Assembly: GCF_036711975.1 (NCBI RefSeq) | Contig: NC_091975.1 | Location: 3,412,501-3,476,500, forward strand | Direction: 5' to 3' | Length of the DNA: 64,000 nt | Source: Onthophagus taurus | Lineage: Eukaryota > Arthropoda > Insecta > Coleoptera > Scarabaeidae | Part shown: piece by piece, positions 40,701-53,000 of the stretch | How positions within the stretch are numbered: the first letter of the stretch is position 1 | Layout: every line of letters begins with the position of its first letter | Made by a program: the position numbers and the translations under genes | The notes under the pieces: generated by a model | Told to the model about the DNA's origin: nothing | What the model saw: the letters and a program-made list of their open reading frames with translations, nothing else | Databases searched by the model: none

Positions 40701-43700
40701 TTTAAGAGCTTTAGCTCTAAACCCAAAAACAAGGGAGTTATTATGTTCGAAAGGATTAATTCAAGATTTATTATGGAATAATCTAAGAAAAGGAAGTACC
40801 CAATTACAAGAAGACGTACGCCAACTCCTATGTGTACTTTCAAAAGACAATGAAAAAGCAACCGAAGAACTTTGTTCATTAATCATGGAACGAATTACTT
40901 TAAGTTTGAATAGTTACATAGGCACAACGGATTTAGCTTCTAGCATTTGTCACGAAATGGCTTTATTAGCATCATTATTAAATTTAAAAGATAACTGTTG
41001 GGAAATGCGATTTAGATTGTTGGTGGAATTATTCCTGAGAGCTTGCGAAGATACTCAAAGTCCGGTTGTTATTGAATCAATTATTTTACCGTGTCTTAAA
41101 ATTTGGTACAATATTATTAAACCACCCGATAACACAACAAGTAAAAAGGCTAAAGAAAAAGCTAACGTTTCGGTTAGTGTTATAAGAGTAGATACCGTTC
41201 AAGTAGGAATAAACGTTTTTAAATGGTTGGAAAAGGATGGAAATAATTCGTATAAAAAATGGAAACGTTATAAACCTGAAAAAACCGAAGCGATTTCCGT
41301 TCCAAAAGAAAAAGCACAAGCTCGTGAATTTTATTTAATTGAAAAATATGGCAAGCGATGGAAAGAAAAAGTTTCGGGAAAAGCCCCTCCTATTAGCGAC
41401 TTTAACGTTTTATCTTGGGTAAAAGCTGTGTTATTTAATCCAAGTTCTAGATTAGCTAGACAAGTTACTTCTAACATCCTCGAGTATTGCTGTAGTAGTT
41501 TTTCAAGGAAAGAAAAAGTCCTATTATTGTTAACTCAATTTTTGGAAGAGTTAAGCGGAGCCGGAGAAAGTTCCTCAGAATTTTTAACATTGTATCAAAA
41601 TTTAATTCAAGAAGTACCTTGGAAACAATATTTAACCGTACACGGCGTTTTATTAACATTAGCCGATTTAATTACTCAAGAAATCGAACAATTACATTAT
41701 TTAGAAGAAACAACATTAACTTCTGATTTAACCCAAGGTTACGCTTTAAATCAACTCACAGAATTATTATCTTCGTTCCTTGATGATTCAGCGATACGAA
41801 GACAATATAAAGGAAAATTAGTTGGGGCAGTTTTAAATGGTTATTTATCTTTGAGGCGATTAGTAGTTCAACGAACTCGATTAATTGATGACACTCAAGA
41901 AAAATTATTAGAACTTCTCGAAGAAATGACAACGGGTACAGAAGAAGAAACCAAAGCGTTTATGATCGTTTGTATGGAAACCGTCGAAAAATACAGTTTA
42001 CAAGATATTTTAACTCCAGTATTTATTTTCGAACGTCTTTGTTCGATAATTTATCCAGAAGAAAATGATATCGGCGAATTTTTCCTTACATTAGAAAAAG
42101 ATCCACAACAAGAAGACTTTTTGCAAGGTCGTATGTTAGGAAATCCTTATTCTAGTCTCGAGGCCGGTTTAGGTCCTTTAATGCGCGATGTAAAAAATAA
42201 AATATGTCAAGATTGCGAATTGGTAGCTTTATTAGAAGACGATAACGGTATGGAATTATTAGTCAACAACAAAATAATGAGCTTAGATTTACCGGTTAGA
42301 GACGTGTATAAAAAAGTTTGGATCGCCGAAGGGGGCGAGCACGAATCAATGCGAGTCGTGTACAGAATGCGAGGCCTTCTTGGAGATGCCACGGAAGAAT
42401 TCGTCGAAACTCTAAACAATAAATCACAAGCAGCCGTTAATAACGAGGAAGTTTACAAAATGGCTAATATTTTAGCGGAATGCGGAGGTTTACAAATTAT
42501 GGTGAAACGATTAGGGGCCATACAAAACGTCGTTAGAGCCAAACCTTTACTTCAGGTTTTATTAAAATTATTTAGAGTTAGTGTTAAGGTCGTACGTGTA
42601 CAAGAAGTTTTAACACAACCTGAACTCGGAGCGATGGCCGTCTTTTTAAAGACTTTACAATTGTGTCTTGATACTGAAGGTGATTCTACTCAATTTGCCA
42701 TAACTGAACAATTATTAGATGTAAGTAATTGCTGGTTAATACGTTTTTAGTGGTTTAATTAAATAATTTTTTTAGATAATGGAAACTGTGCTATCAAAAG
42801 CAACTAGTCAATCGTTAGATAAATTTGAAAAATTCTCAGAAACATTTGGTGGTCCAGAATACGTTCAATCGATATTAAAATATACAAATCAGCCGAGTAT
42901 AAAAAACAATCAATCGGTTCAAGAGCACTTAATGCACGTTTTAGCGTCTCTAGTTTATGGAAACGCGGATCGTATGCGCGTTCTTATGGAACACTTCACT
43001 CCAATTTTGAATTTTAACAAATACGACATCGAGCACACCGCCGACGATCAACAAAAACTCGAAATGTTTTGCGTGTTAACAAACGGAATCGATCGTCGCG
43101 AAATCGGAAATACACTCAAAGATTACATCATCTCAATGGGGGTCATTAATGACGCGTTGGAGTACATTACGATGCACGCGCCTTGCGTTAAACCCACTCT
43201 TTTACGAACGGATAGCGACGAATTGAAAGAGTTCATTTCGAAACCGGCATTAAAATATATATTAAGAATTTTAACTGGAATGGCGAATTGTCATCAAAAC
43301 ACTCAAATGGCGGTTGCGACAGCCAATACGATACCGATTATACATAGATTAGAGCAGGTTTCTTCTGATGAACATGTTGGATCGTTGGCTGAAAATTTAT
43401 TGGAGGCATTGTGTACCAACGCAACTGTAGCCACTTGTATTGAAGAAGCTAGGGAATTTACTAGAGCGGAAAAGAAAAGACTTGCTATGGCTATGAGAGA
43501 AAAACAATTAGGACAACTTGGTATGAGAACTAACGATAAAGGGCAGGTTAGTATAAATAAGTTTATTTTAATTAATACTCTATTTTCTAATTCGGAGGAG
43601 TAAAATGAAAAGTCACGTTTATACAGTGTAATTTTTTGGCGGGATTTTTAATACCAGAGAGGTTTTTAAGTAAACTGTGGTTACGAATTTAATTACTTAT

Positions 43701-45088
43701 TTGTTTAAACATAATAAAAACCAGGGCCCACATAAAAAAACTTACTTTTTGGCGCTTCAATTTGAAAATAGTCCTCCATATTAAAAAATATAGTATAGTA
43801 CACGTTAAAGAATGAATGAATTTGTTGTAAAGATAGTTGATTAAAAAATTTAAATTTGATTAATAGGTAACAGCAAAATCGACAATTCTACAACAAATGG
43901 AAGAATTGGGTGAAGAAACCGGATTGGTTTGTTGTATTTGCCGTGAAGGTTATAAATACCAACCAACAAAAGTTTTGGGAATTTACACGTTTACTAAACG
44001 CTGTAACGTCGAAGAATTTGAAGCAAAACCAAGAAAAACTATTGGGTATAATACGGTTACTCATTTTAATATTGTACACATTGATTGTCACACAAGTGCT
44101 GTTAGGTTAGTTATTTACAATTATTTTAATTTGAATTTATTTTGATTTTAATTAATTTTATAGATTAGCTAGAACTCGTGATGAATGGGAATCGGCTGCT
44201 TTACAAAACGCCAATACAAAATGTAACGGTCTCCTCCCTCTGTGGGGTCCTCAAGTTCCCGAATCAGCGTTCGCAAGTTGCCTAGCTAGACACAATTCTT
44301 ATCTTCAAGAAAGTACGAGTTACCGCGATATCGGCCATAGTTCAACAATACACGATTTAAAATTATTGCTGCTTCGATTTGCATTTGAAAAACCGTTTCA
44401 TGAAGATACGGGAGGTGGTGGTCCTCAAAGTAACATGCACATGGTACCTTATTTAATCCATATGGCTCTCTATGTAATTAATACCACGAGGGTAAGTAAG
44501 AAAGAAGAAGGGAGTTTGATGTCGTATTTGTCATCGATTGATGATGAGGCTTGGGTTGAATCTTCGTACGATGCTGAAGGGCCGCTTTATTGGTTAACAA
44601 TGTCGTTTTTGGTTCACACACCAACGACGTGGAATCGTTATAAATTAACGCATTTAATGCGTTTGATCGTTTTGGCTCATGCAAGACACTGTCATCCTTC
44701 CGGGCCGGTAAAAACAGTTTCAAATAAAAGTGAGGAAGACTATTTGGTGTATAAACCTTACTTGGTGTTGTTTGGTCTTGTTGATGGCGTATACAAGAAT
44801 TTTTTCAAAAATGTTTCCGGAACGGATGAGCAATGGCCTAGTAATTTGGCTGATTATATTCGACATAACGATGAACATCTACTCAAGGCCTCCGAACGGT
44901 TATTGGGTATTTATATGGATGAATTGCTTCCTTGTGCATCTTTTGTAGAATTTTGTGATGTAGCAGGTAAGAAATAATGAATTTTAAGTAAAATAATTTT
45001 AATTCATTTCGTTTTATTCATTCCAGGACTGTTAGATGATATAACACAGCCCGAACACTTTATACACGACCTTCTAAAAAGAATGTAA
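25736..45088 (+). CDS. poe: UBR4 / purity of essence (pushover), giant N-recognin E3
   Basis: UBR4 is an E3 ligase that recognises N-degrons and works in ubiquitin-chain branching and membrane/neuronal homeostasis. I join 24 exons in phase to 5198 aa (human 5183). Boundaries: 25736-25926, 26024-26115, 26186-26422, 26574-26758, 26822-27003, 27065-28242, 28299-28516, 29446-29796, 29856-30229, 30288-35590, 35640-35926, 36070-36225, 36427-36588, 36679-36840, 36898-37072, 37128-37675, 37734-37950, 38908-39211, 39266-39419, 39475-42720, 42776-43546, 43867-44105, 44164-44966, 45027-45088. The UBR box is at about 1700-1766 ([40 protein letters not shown]). A CxxC cluster starts at about 3667 ([19 protein letters not shown]). 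The C-terminal hemi-RING/UZI module starts at about 4853 ([20 protein letters not shown]) and reaches [11 protein letters not shown] second in-frame ATG at 25796 is an alternative start. Exon 10 alone is 5.3 kb. Confidence 0.97.
28561..29424 (-). mobile_element. Internally deleted pogo/Tigger-type DNA transposon
   Basis: The element fills most of a 929-nt UBR4 intron in antisense orientation. Its right end, read on the minus strand, is cagtgtaagtcggttataac, followed by a second ggttataacg. The left end ctatgtactctggatataat matches it at about 15 of 24 positions. TA lies on both sides, as expected for Tc1/mariner-superfamily insertion. Minus-strand translation includes [34 protein letters not shown] in a shifted frame, and [10 protein letters not shown], all hallmark pogo/Tigger transposase sequence (CENP-B-type DNA-binding domain, then the DDE start). 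Most of the catalytic domain is missing and several frame breaks and stops are present, so it is non-autonomous and old. Confidence 0.85.
37951..38907 (+). other. UBR4 intron with local duplication and a possible microexon
   Basis: This intron joins DEG to [10 protein letters not shown], matching the uninterrupted human sequence. It contains a tandem duplication (38401-38757). At 38006-38035 it also holds a 30-nt segment flanked by good splice sites that would add ten residues in frame. No transposase or other gene is visible. Confidence 0.7.
38401..38757. repeat. Tandem duplication in UBR4 intron, two copies about 135 bp
   Basis: Copies at 38401-38537 and 38624-38757 share cctaaacaaattc, atttaagcataaattaatta, tttcataaaagtgacattta and gacaagttgtgaagttggtt. 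They differ by scattered substitutions, and about 85 bp of unrelated sequence lies between them. The sequence just after the second copy (38749-38805) recurs in the fzr intron at 14099-14158. Confidence 0.8.
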
Positions 45089-45671
45089 TACCCATTAAAA
45101 ATTTTAAACAATATTCGGTTTTTTTCGAGGTTAAAATAACATAAGAAATAAATAAAGGCTGTAATTATTAAAAAAAATTGAAAATTGTTTCAAATAATGC
45201 TTATATTCTTACAAATATAAAGAAAAATACTTAGTTGGAATACTGGATTGTTTGGTTTCATTTAAATTAATATTATTACCGCTCGATGTAGTCACTTTTT
45301 AAGTTAATTTGCTCTCGAGGAAGTTTTTTTGTTGCGTTAGATTTATTACTACCTTAATTTGTATTATTCAATAAAGTATGTTTCTTAATTAACTCGTTAT
45401 TAAAAACTCGTTAATCCTATTACGTTTTTTTTTTTTAATCAAATTAAAAACATTTTCTAGGGGAATTACTTAGATTTATAACTTAGTTTTATGACCACGC
45501 TGTATAACAAAGTAAGGTTATGAACATTCTAATAGAACTGTCAAACTTGATTACTCGTGTTGCAATTAATTGACGCTAGAGAGCACTGCTTTACAAAAAT
45601 AACGTCAAAAGTAACTAAAAACATTCCACTGTAAAATCTCAAAATTTCGTATATAATAATACTCAGAAAAG
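45089..45671. promoter_or_regulatory. UBR4-NUDT14 intergenic region
   Basis: This 583-bp AT-rich spacer lies between two plus-strand genes. aaataaataaaggctg at about 45147 is a good poly(A) signal for UBR4. The NUDT14 promoter must lie at the right end; no core element is evident. Confidence 0.5.
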
Positions 45672-46301
45672 ATGAATAAGGTAACGGAAGTGTTATTAAA
45701 ACCTCTACAAAAATCTATCTATTTAAAACCATTCACGATGTATTACACACAAAATGGAAAAGAAAAAACTTGGGATTTATTAACCGTGCATGATAGTGTA
45801 GCGATAATATTATACAACGTAACAAGGAACGTGTTAATTTTCGTTAAGCAATTTCGACCAGCCGTTTATCTGGGTGGAATACCGGAAAAAGAACGAACGA
45901 ACACAATCGATACAACAAAATATCCCCCGGAAACAGGGATTACTTTAGAATTATGTGCTGGAATTGTGGATAAAAATATGACATTGGAAGAAATTGCTGC
46001 GGAGGAAGTTTTAGAAGAATGTGGATATAAAGTCGAAGCGAATTCCATGAAAAAAGTTGCTTCTTATCGATCGGGAGTAGGAACATCAGGAAGTATTCAA
46101 ACTTCTTATTATTGCGAAGTTACGGATGATATGAAAGTGACACAGGGTGGTGGAGTCGAAGATGAAATTATAGAAGTTGTCGAGATGACTGTGCAAGAAG
46201 TTGAGAAGTATATGAATCAAGATCATGTTTTGAGTCCACCCAGTTTTTTATTTAATATTTCGTGGTTTCTACAAAATAAAGTGTATAAATACAAATTGTA
46301 A
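45672..46301 (+). CDS. NUDT14: NUDT14-type UDP-sugar diphosphatase (Nudix hydrolase)
   Basis: The enzyme hydrolyses UDP-glucose (and ADP-ribose) to sugar phosphate and UMP (or AMP). The gene is a single exon of 209 aa; human NUDT14 has 222. Family landmarks are FTMYYTQNGKEKTWDLLTVH, VKQFRPAVYLG and LELCAGIVD. The Nudix box starts at Gly97 and ends in AAEEVLEECGY. Then come VASYRSGVGTSGSIQTSYYC, GGGVEDEIIEVVE and a C-terminal FNISWFLQNK. The box is the longer NUDT14 form, and the usual Arg of REUxEE is Glu here; human also deviates there (Lys), so activity is not excluded. AAATAAAT directly follows the stop. It converges on the REEP gene. Confidence 0.93.
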   Translation: MNKVTEVLLKPLQKSIYLKPFTMYYTQNGKEKTWDLLTVHDSVAIILYNVTRNVLIFVKQFRPAVYLGGIPEKERTNTIDTTKYPPETGITLELCAGIVDKNMTLEEIAAEEVLEECGYKVEANSMKKVASYRSGVGTSGSIQTSYYCEVTDDMKVTQGGGVEDEIIEVVEMTVQEVEKYMNQDHVLSPPSFLFNISWFLQNKVYKYKL

Positions 46302-46714
46302 ATAAATCAGAATTAGTCGTTGATTTTATTAAGGAATTTATTTATATTTTAGGAATTCATTTACATTAAAACTGGCATATTTATAGACATTTTACGTCTA
46401 ATTTCAAGTAATAATAATTTAATAATTTACAATACTTTAATAATAATAATAATAGGAGGTAACAAATGACTAAAATACATGCAATACATTTTTTTTAATA
46501 ATAATCTACGATCAACAGTAGTCTTAAAATCTCAGAAATAAATTAAATATGCATGTCAATCAACACTTATACGAAAAAACCATCTAATTCTTCTCATTAT
46601 ACTTATTTACCTATTTCTTTAAATTTTCTCTCAATACTAAAAAAACAATACAAAAAAGAACGAATTTTACACAAATTGCGCGTTTTATTTTGCTCCTTTT
46701 CTTTTAATCACATC
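46302..46714. other. Convergent 3' spacer, NUDT14 and REEP
   Basis: This 413-bp AT-rich stretch contains only 3' UTR sequence as far as I can see. The distal REEP terminal exon (stop at 46715) borders it. Confidence 0.5.
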
Positions 46715-46771
46715 TTAAACAGTTTTTTTCTTCGTTTTCTTAGCCCGTGGTAAAGTAGCGCTGGTTGAGTC
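46715..46771 (-). CDS. ReepA: REEP alternative short terminal exon
   Basis: A TTTTTTCAG acceptor opens a 57-nt phase-0 exon encoding DSTSATLPRAKKTKKKTV and a stop. It can follow the 49085-48675 exon (giving 290 aa) or other phase-0 exons of the gene, skipping the 660-nt terminal exon. The basic tail could reinforce the microtubule-binding C-terminus. The splice site and frame are visible; its use is inferred. Confidence 0.6.
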   Translation of the reverse strand, partial: DSTSATLPRAKKTKKKTV

Positions 46772-47015
46772 CTGAAAAAATCAAAACACCAACAAACAAT
46801 TATTTGAAACAATCATTTTTAAACACACAAAGTTTTTAAGCAATATTAAAGGTTAGTTTAAACAAAAATATGAGAAAAAGATTAAAACCAATAAAATTAA
46901 GTTAATTTTGGCTTATTTAATTATTTTTTAGGCTTTTTTTTTTGCAAAAACACAACATCTCCATGCCTGTAATTTTTTAATTCTTCTTTAATAAACTTAG
47001 TCTTCTTTTATAAGT

Positions 47016-50000
47016 TTAATCTTCCTTTAAAAGCTTAATCTTCTCCAAAAGCTTTTTTCGGAACTTAATTTTCGTAAAATCTTCTTCGCTTCTTGATTTT
47101 TGTTGTTCTTTATCGTACCAAAACGATCTGGAAACCTCATCGGAATCATCTTTCTGCCAAAAATGAATTTTTTTCTTCCACTTCAATATCGAAGCGTCCA
47201 ACTTCGATTTCGATGTAGTCGGCGAAGAGCTATTCGAATTTCTTCTTCGCATTTTCGGTGAATTTAAAAACACCTCGTTTTTAGTTTCTTCATTACCCAA
47301 AGATTTAACAACCCCCGGCTTCAAAACCAACGTTGCTTTTATGGTTGGGTTTAAAGTTTCGTTTAATTCTGCACAAGTTGTACTTTTTGAGACGGGGGGA
47401 GAAGGAGCTACTTTTTTATGATATTTCCCGCTGCGATTTTTAATTATTTCGTTTTTTAATGATTGAATCGGGATGGGAGTATTATTATTTAAATTATTTT
47501 CGGATTTACTAGTGACATTACCATCCGAATCAAAGCAATCGCGAAATTCTTCCCCCGATGAAGATGATGAAGACAATTCTTCCGTTGAAAATGATGATGA
47601 TGTTTTTTGCAAATCTCGCAGGAAACGAGCCTTATCGTTTAAATATACCAAAGGAACTTCTTCTTCTTCGTCAGACTGAAACAGTCTTTCTTTTTAACAA
47701 ATTAATGCACAACAAAATTATAAATAAAACAATTTGCATTTGTTGATAACATTTCTGTCAAAACATAGGCAAAAAAATTTTTTAGGTTGGCACCTCTCAT
47801 CAACTGACAGTTAGTATGGATGAAGAAATGACGCTTTATTTATTTATAACAAACGCTTAAAAGATAATTTATTAAAACAAGTACTTTACCACAAAAAAAA
47901 ATAATAACAAAATATAGTATAAATGAATAATTATTAACCTATAAAATAATATTGGGAAGAAATCTAACGTAACAAAATGACAGCGCTAAATGTCAACAGG
48001 ATTTTAATAACAGATAATTTTAAACAATTTTGAAGCGAGAAATAATACAATAATAAATTATTAATATGAAAATAGCCAACAATTAGAACCATGAACGTTA
48101 ATCAAGACGATATCCAAAGTAGTCAAATTACTGTGAAGTTGGTAACATATCAAAAAAACTTTTAAAAATTTGACATTGACAGATATAATAAAAAATGATA
48201 TAAGATGTAAGGATCGATTTTAAAAATTACTGAAGACAATTTTGATTCAGGCAATTAATGGAACCCCGAATGTTAAGCATTACAATATCGAGAGTAGTCA
48301 AATTACTGTGAAATTGATAACATATTAAGAGAAACTTTAAAAATTTGACGTTGACAGGTCTAATAAAAAATGAAATGTAAGGATTGATTTTAAAAGTTAC
48401 CGAGGACAATTTTGATTGAGGCAATAGTTAATCTAGCAAGATATAATAACATTAACACTAATTACATTCAATTACATTCATAGTGATACCAAAGTTAACT
48501 GATTGAGGTAGGTGAAAGATGACTTTGAACGATGTTGTAGATCAATGACTAAAAACGAGAATTCTGGATACAACCTCATCAAAATAAAAGGGATATCATC
48601 AAGAATCGCAAATTATTTTATACCTTCTTAAAAATGAGTAATATTAAATTAATAACAAAAAAATTTTATATTACCTCAGATTTTTTTGTAGTTAAACTTG
48701 ACCTAGTAACTCTAGTAGGTCTAGGTTTAGTTCCACCTCCAATAGAAGCAGTCCGAACTAATCCCTCACGAACATGAAGTTTCGGCGGTTGTCCGGGATG
48801 AAGAACTTCCCCACTAGAATACCCAGAACTAATATCTTCAACCGATTGTATCGTTGCTAAAGCATCATGTCGGACATCAATCTCGGAGAAATAAATCGCC
48901 GATGTTGTTGTGTGTCTTCGCGGGCTATTTCTGCGCGGAGAATGCTTTTGGCGACGAATCACACGCGCCTCAACCAAAGAATCCGTTTCTTCGGTGCTTT
49001 CGTAATCGCGGAGATCGTGGCGCTGTTCGCTTAAATCGCTCAAACTGTAGCTTTTTCGAATTTGATTAACCAAACCGCCACCGCCCTAAATCAGAATAAC
49101 AAAAAAATATGGTTTGGTTAATAAAAAAGATTTATGATTTAAACTTACCTTGTTAGGTGTTAAAATAAAAAATAAAATTGCTGTGTGAATTACGAAATAA
49201 GAAAAAAAAATAGTTAATTAGATTTTAGTGCTAGGATAGGAATTTTTTGATTAATTAAAATTAAATTAAAAGAAAATTAAATTAAGAAATGTATTCATAA
49301 CCTTTGAATTGACGGAATTACATACTAAAATATGTTTTAAATAAAACTAGTTATCACTAAGGACGGTAGAATCTAAAAGGATTGCTACATTCATGTTCTA
49401 TATACAAAACAGGTAAATAAAAACCTATCTAAAATAAATCTGGAACTTTCCAGTTGTAGGTCTAGTGTTGGTTCTAGTTTTACTTGTTACCAGTTCTAGG
49501 TATAATGTTAGTCAATACAACTAAAAGTAGAACTAATACTAACACTGTATCACTAAAACTAACACTAAACCTAGAGGCCTTCTAGGTGTAGTGTTAGTTC
49601 TAGTGACAGTGCTAGGTAGTGTAACACTAAACCTAGAACTAGAAACATTCGGGTTTAGCCGAATAATTGAAAGTGTGAAATAGTAGCTGCACCTGTCTTC
49701 TTAGAATCTACCGTCCATGGTTATCACAACATCTCCAAATCAAAATGAATATTAAATAAATGTGGAGATTCAACGAACACGCCATAAAATAAAAATGCAC
49801 AAATATCTGTTCAAACTTCAATAAATAAATAAAAAAGATACATGGGGAAACTAAGATTTAGGATTATTGCAAGTTTTCGAACCATATTTCTTTGTTTAAG
49901 TAAATTTGAAATTGTAGAATCTAAACGAAACTTAGGGAACAACAGATTAAAAATAATAATTATAAAATACGACGCACCGTTTCATTTTTTTTCGATTTTA

Positions 50001-53000
50001 CCATATTTTAAAATTTTTGTTTCTTTTTTTGTTTAAATTTTTGTATGGATAAAATTCCTTCTCTTATTATCTTTAATAAAAATAAACCTCGTAACGTTGT
50101 TATTCGCTGTAGTCGTTGTACTCAGACTTGGTAATTTTCCTTGTACTCCTCCTCACCGGATTTGGCGCTTTCTTCCTCTCTTTCTTATCGTTTTTAGTTT
50201 TAGAATTTTTTGTTTTTGAGCTTTTTCCCTCGTTATCTCTCGGTAACTCGACGAAAAGGTCGTCATCGTCACTACGATCATACTCCATTTCGGTTATTTC
50301 TTCCGACGCCGATGTTTTATTATCGATTTCATCCCTAATTCGATTACTATCCAGGGCTAAATTACTATCAGAGGGTGCACCTTGTAAGAAGGACGTGGGA
50401 TTTAGGTTCTGTGTTCGATTAAAAAAAAATTAAATAAAAGCGTTAAGGATGCAAAATTAATCATGCAAAATAAAAAATTGGAGTTAAAAAACGTACTTTT
50501 AGGGCTGTTTGCATTAAAGCACTCATCCCTTTTGAGCCAATCTCCAAAACTTGTTTGTAACTTTGCTCCTTTGCTTTGCTAATATAATCATCGATTTCCT
50601 GTATTAAATTTTGAATTAAAAATTTATTTTTAAATTAGTTAATTAATTAATTAACCTGTTCGCGACTACTTAACATAGGATGGACGAACTTCCGGTATAA
50701 AATACTACTCCCTTTAGTTGCAGGTGACAACAGCCAAATAACGAGAATTATTTTTATTTCATAATAAAACGGGAACCTAAAAAAAACAAACGCATATTTA
50801 AGGTTTAATTATAAACTAAGTTCGTTGACTTTCGTTCTCATTCAAACGAGAGTCCAAAAATTCCTCTTTGCCCACTTACCAGCTGAGGAACACATCGGTT
50901 ACGGTTTCGATACACGTGAATAAAGCGAAAACTATCCAGTACATCATCCATTTCACCTAATTCAAAAACAAATTAATATTTATCAACAAAAATTAATTAA
51001 CTTACGTATTCTTTAACATTTTTCGTCTTCACAGCCTTGTAAGATGAATAAGCCGGGAAAAGGGTCCCAAACACCATTCTGAAAAGAGGATACAACATCA
51101 TTTTTGCAATTCTCCCCCAACAAACAACCGCGACAACAACAAAAAAAAACCAAAAACTTTTTATAAACAATTTTAGGTTCCTATTAAAAACTTGTAATGC
51201 AACACCGATGTTTAAATACAACACTTCGTGAAATGAATTTAACGAATCGAGTTCGCGTTTTGTTCGTTTCGGACGCATAGCGTCTTCTGGATCCCGAAGG
51301 AATTCGGTCGGGCCACCGGGAAATGTTGGGAATGGTGGGGAAAATTCAGGCGCCTTCTTGGATTCCTCAAGATTCAAACCTGGAGATGTTGGAAAGAATA
51401 CATAGAGAGTGGATTGAAGGAAACGGACGAAGATGAGAAATAGGTTTATTTGGAAAAAAGGTTTCTTTTTGCGGCGTAAATGATTTTTTTTTGAGTTAGA
51501 TAAACACATTTTTAAAAAGAACCGAAATTAAAAAATCGATTTTTAAAAGAAATAGAATGACAATTTTTTAATTAAATCATAAATGCATTGTTTAAAAGTT
51601 ATAAATATGAATACAATGGAAATTTATAAATTACTCGAACATTATTTTTCTTTCTTTTCAAAATGGTTTCGATATTCACTGCTTTTCTGTTTTATCACGA
51701 TATCTTTTAAACTCACCATGTTACAAACCAGGATATGATCTTGGGCAGAAAACTGGAATTAGGATGACTTGAAAAGATTGGCTAGAAATTGGATTTAGAA
51801 GATTTGGAGAGAGTAGTGATTGATTGGTGCCATTTTGACACACACTAATCGCATCTTTCTATCTTCTGGTGTATTTTCAACATGTTTAAAAAACACCAAA
51901 ACCATTTTTTGTTATACAATTATACTTGTAAAGTATCCTAGAGATATCAGTAAGCGATTAAAATCATTTTGATGGAGCTTTCCCCACTTTTCTAAATTCT
52001 TTAAAATTTCTGGAAAGCATCCCGATTCACTTTTCTAATTTATTTAATCTTTATCAAGTAAGCTGAAGTCATTTTCTATTGATTTGAGTCATTTTGATAC
52101 ACATTAATCGCATTTTTCTAAGTTCTTGTTGTTTACAAAACATTCAAGACACCAAAATTAGTGCCGGAAGAATTTTAAAAAACAGCCTATATAGATAAAA
52201 CATTTTGAAATATGTAAAAACAGTAAAAAGAACATTCAATTAATTTATAAATATATTGTTACAACAAAACAGAAACAATTTTTTAACCTCCTTTTATGTC
52301 AAAATGGCCTTTAAACACGACACACGAACGGCAAGGCGAGAAAGAAAATTAAATTTTGCAACGCGCTTTCCACTCCAATTCTTTTTCAAGATTACGAAAT
52401 TAAAATGCATTTAGAGCGTAATATTCGTTGTTTTCCTTATTTTATTTATATTTGATATAGTTGTTGAGTTCTAACTAAAAGAACAAAATGTATTTTTAAA
52501 TCTACCTACGCTTCAATAAGCCAAACGACAATTAAGTTACGCACGTGTAACTTTATAAAAGCAAAATACATTTCAAACTAAACTAAAAGAACTACCAGAA
52601 GCCAAATCTTACCAATTTCCTTCCCGCTTATTTTTTTAATCATATTTACATCGAAATTAAAGATAAAGAACTATAGTTTGACCATTCCAATAAATGGTGA
52701 TGCGAATTTGAGGCTTTTCTCTTTGAGACATTTAAAACAGATGTTAAAATGATTTAAAATTTGAATGTTAGACGAGAGTGTTTCTTAAACAACCAGAGAA
52801 TCGAAGAGTAAAACCGTGAAATTCGTAACGGACTGAGCTTAGAAGTAAAAACGTGAAACGTAGTCGTCGCGACGCCGCGCGGTATTTATAGAGGGGACGT
52901 TTCCGTCGGTTTAAACGCTTGTTTAGTTCTAATTTTAGGGGCCGAGGACAGATGGAGAAACAGTTAATGCACTTTAGAGAATTTTTGAGAAAGAATTTGA

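Larger units (their letters stand above)
49086..50099 (-). other. REEP intron carrying a TIR element
   Basis: This intron lies between the cassette/terminal exon at 50408-50100 and the 49085 exon. It contains the 362-bp element at 49358-49719. Otherwise AT-rich. Confidence 0.7.

Noticed and set aside
48074-48425. Candidate CRISPR-like direct repeats
   Set aside because: Only two long diverged copies without spacers of uniform length, and the genome is eukaryotic.
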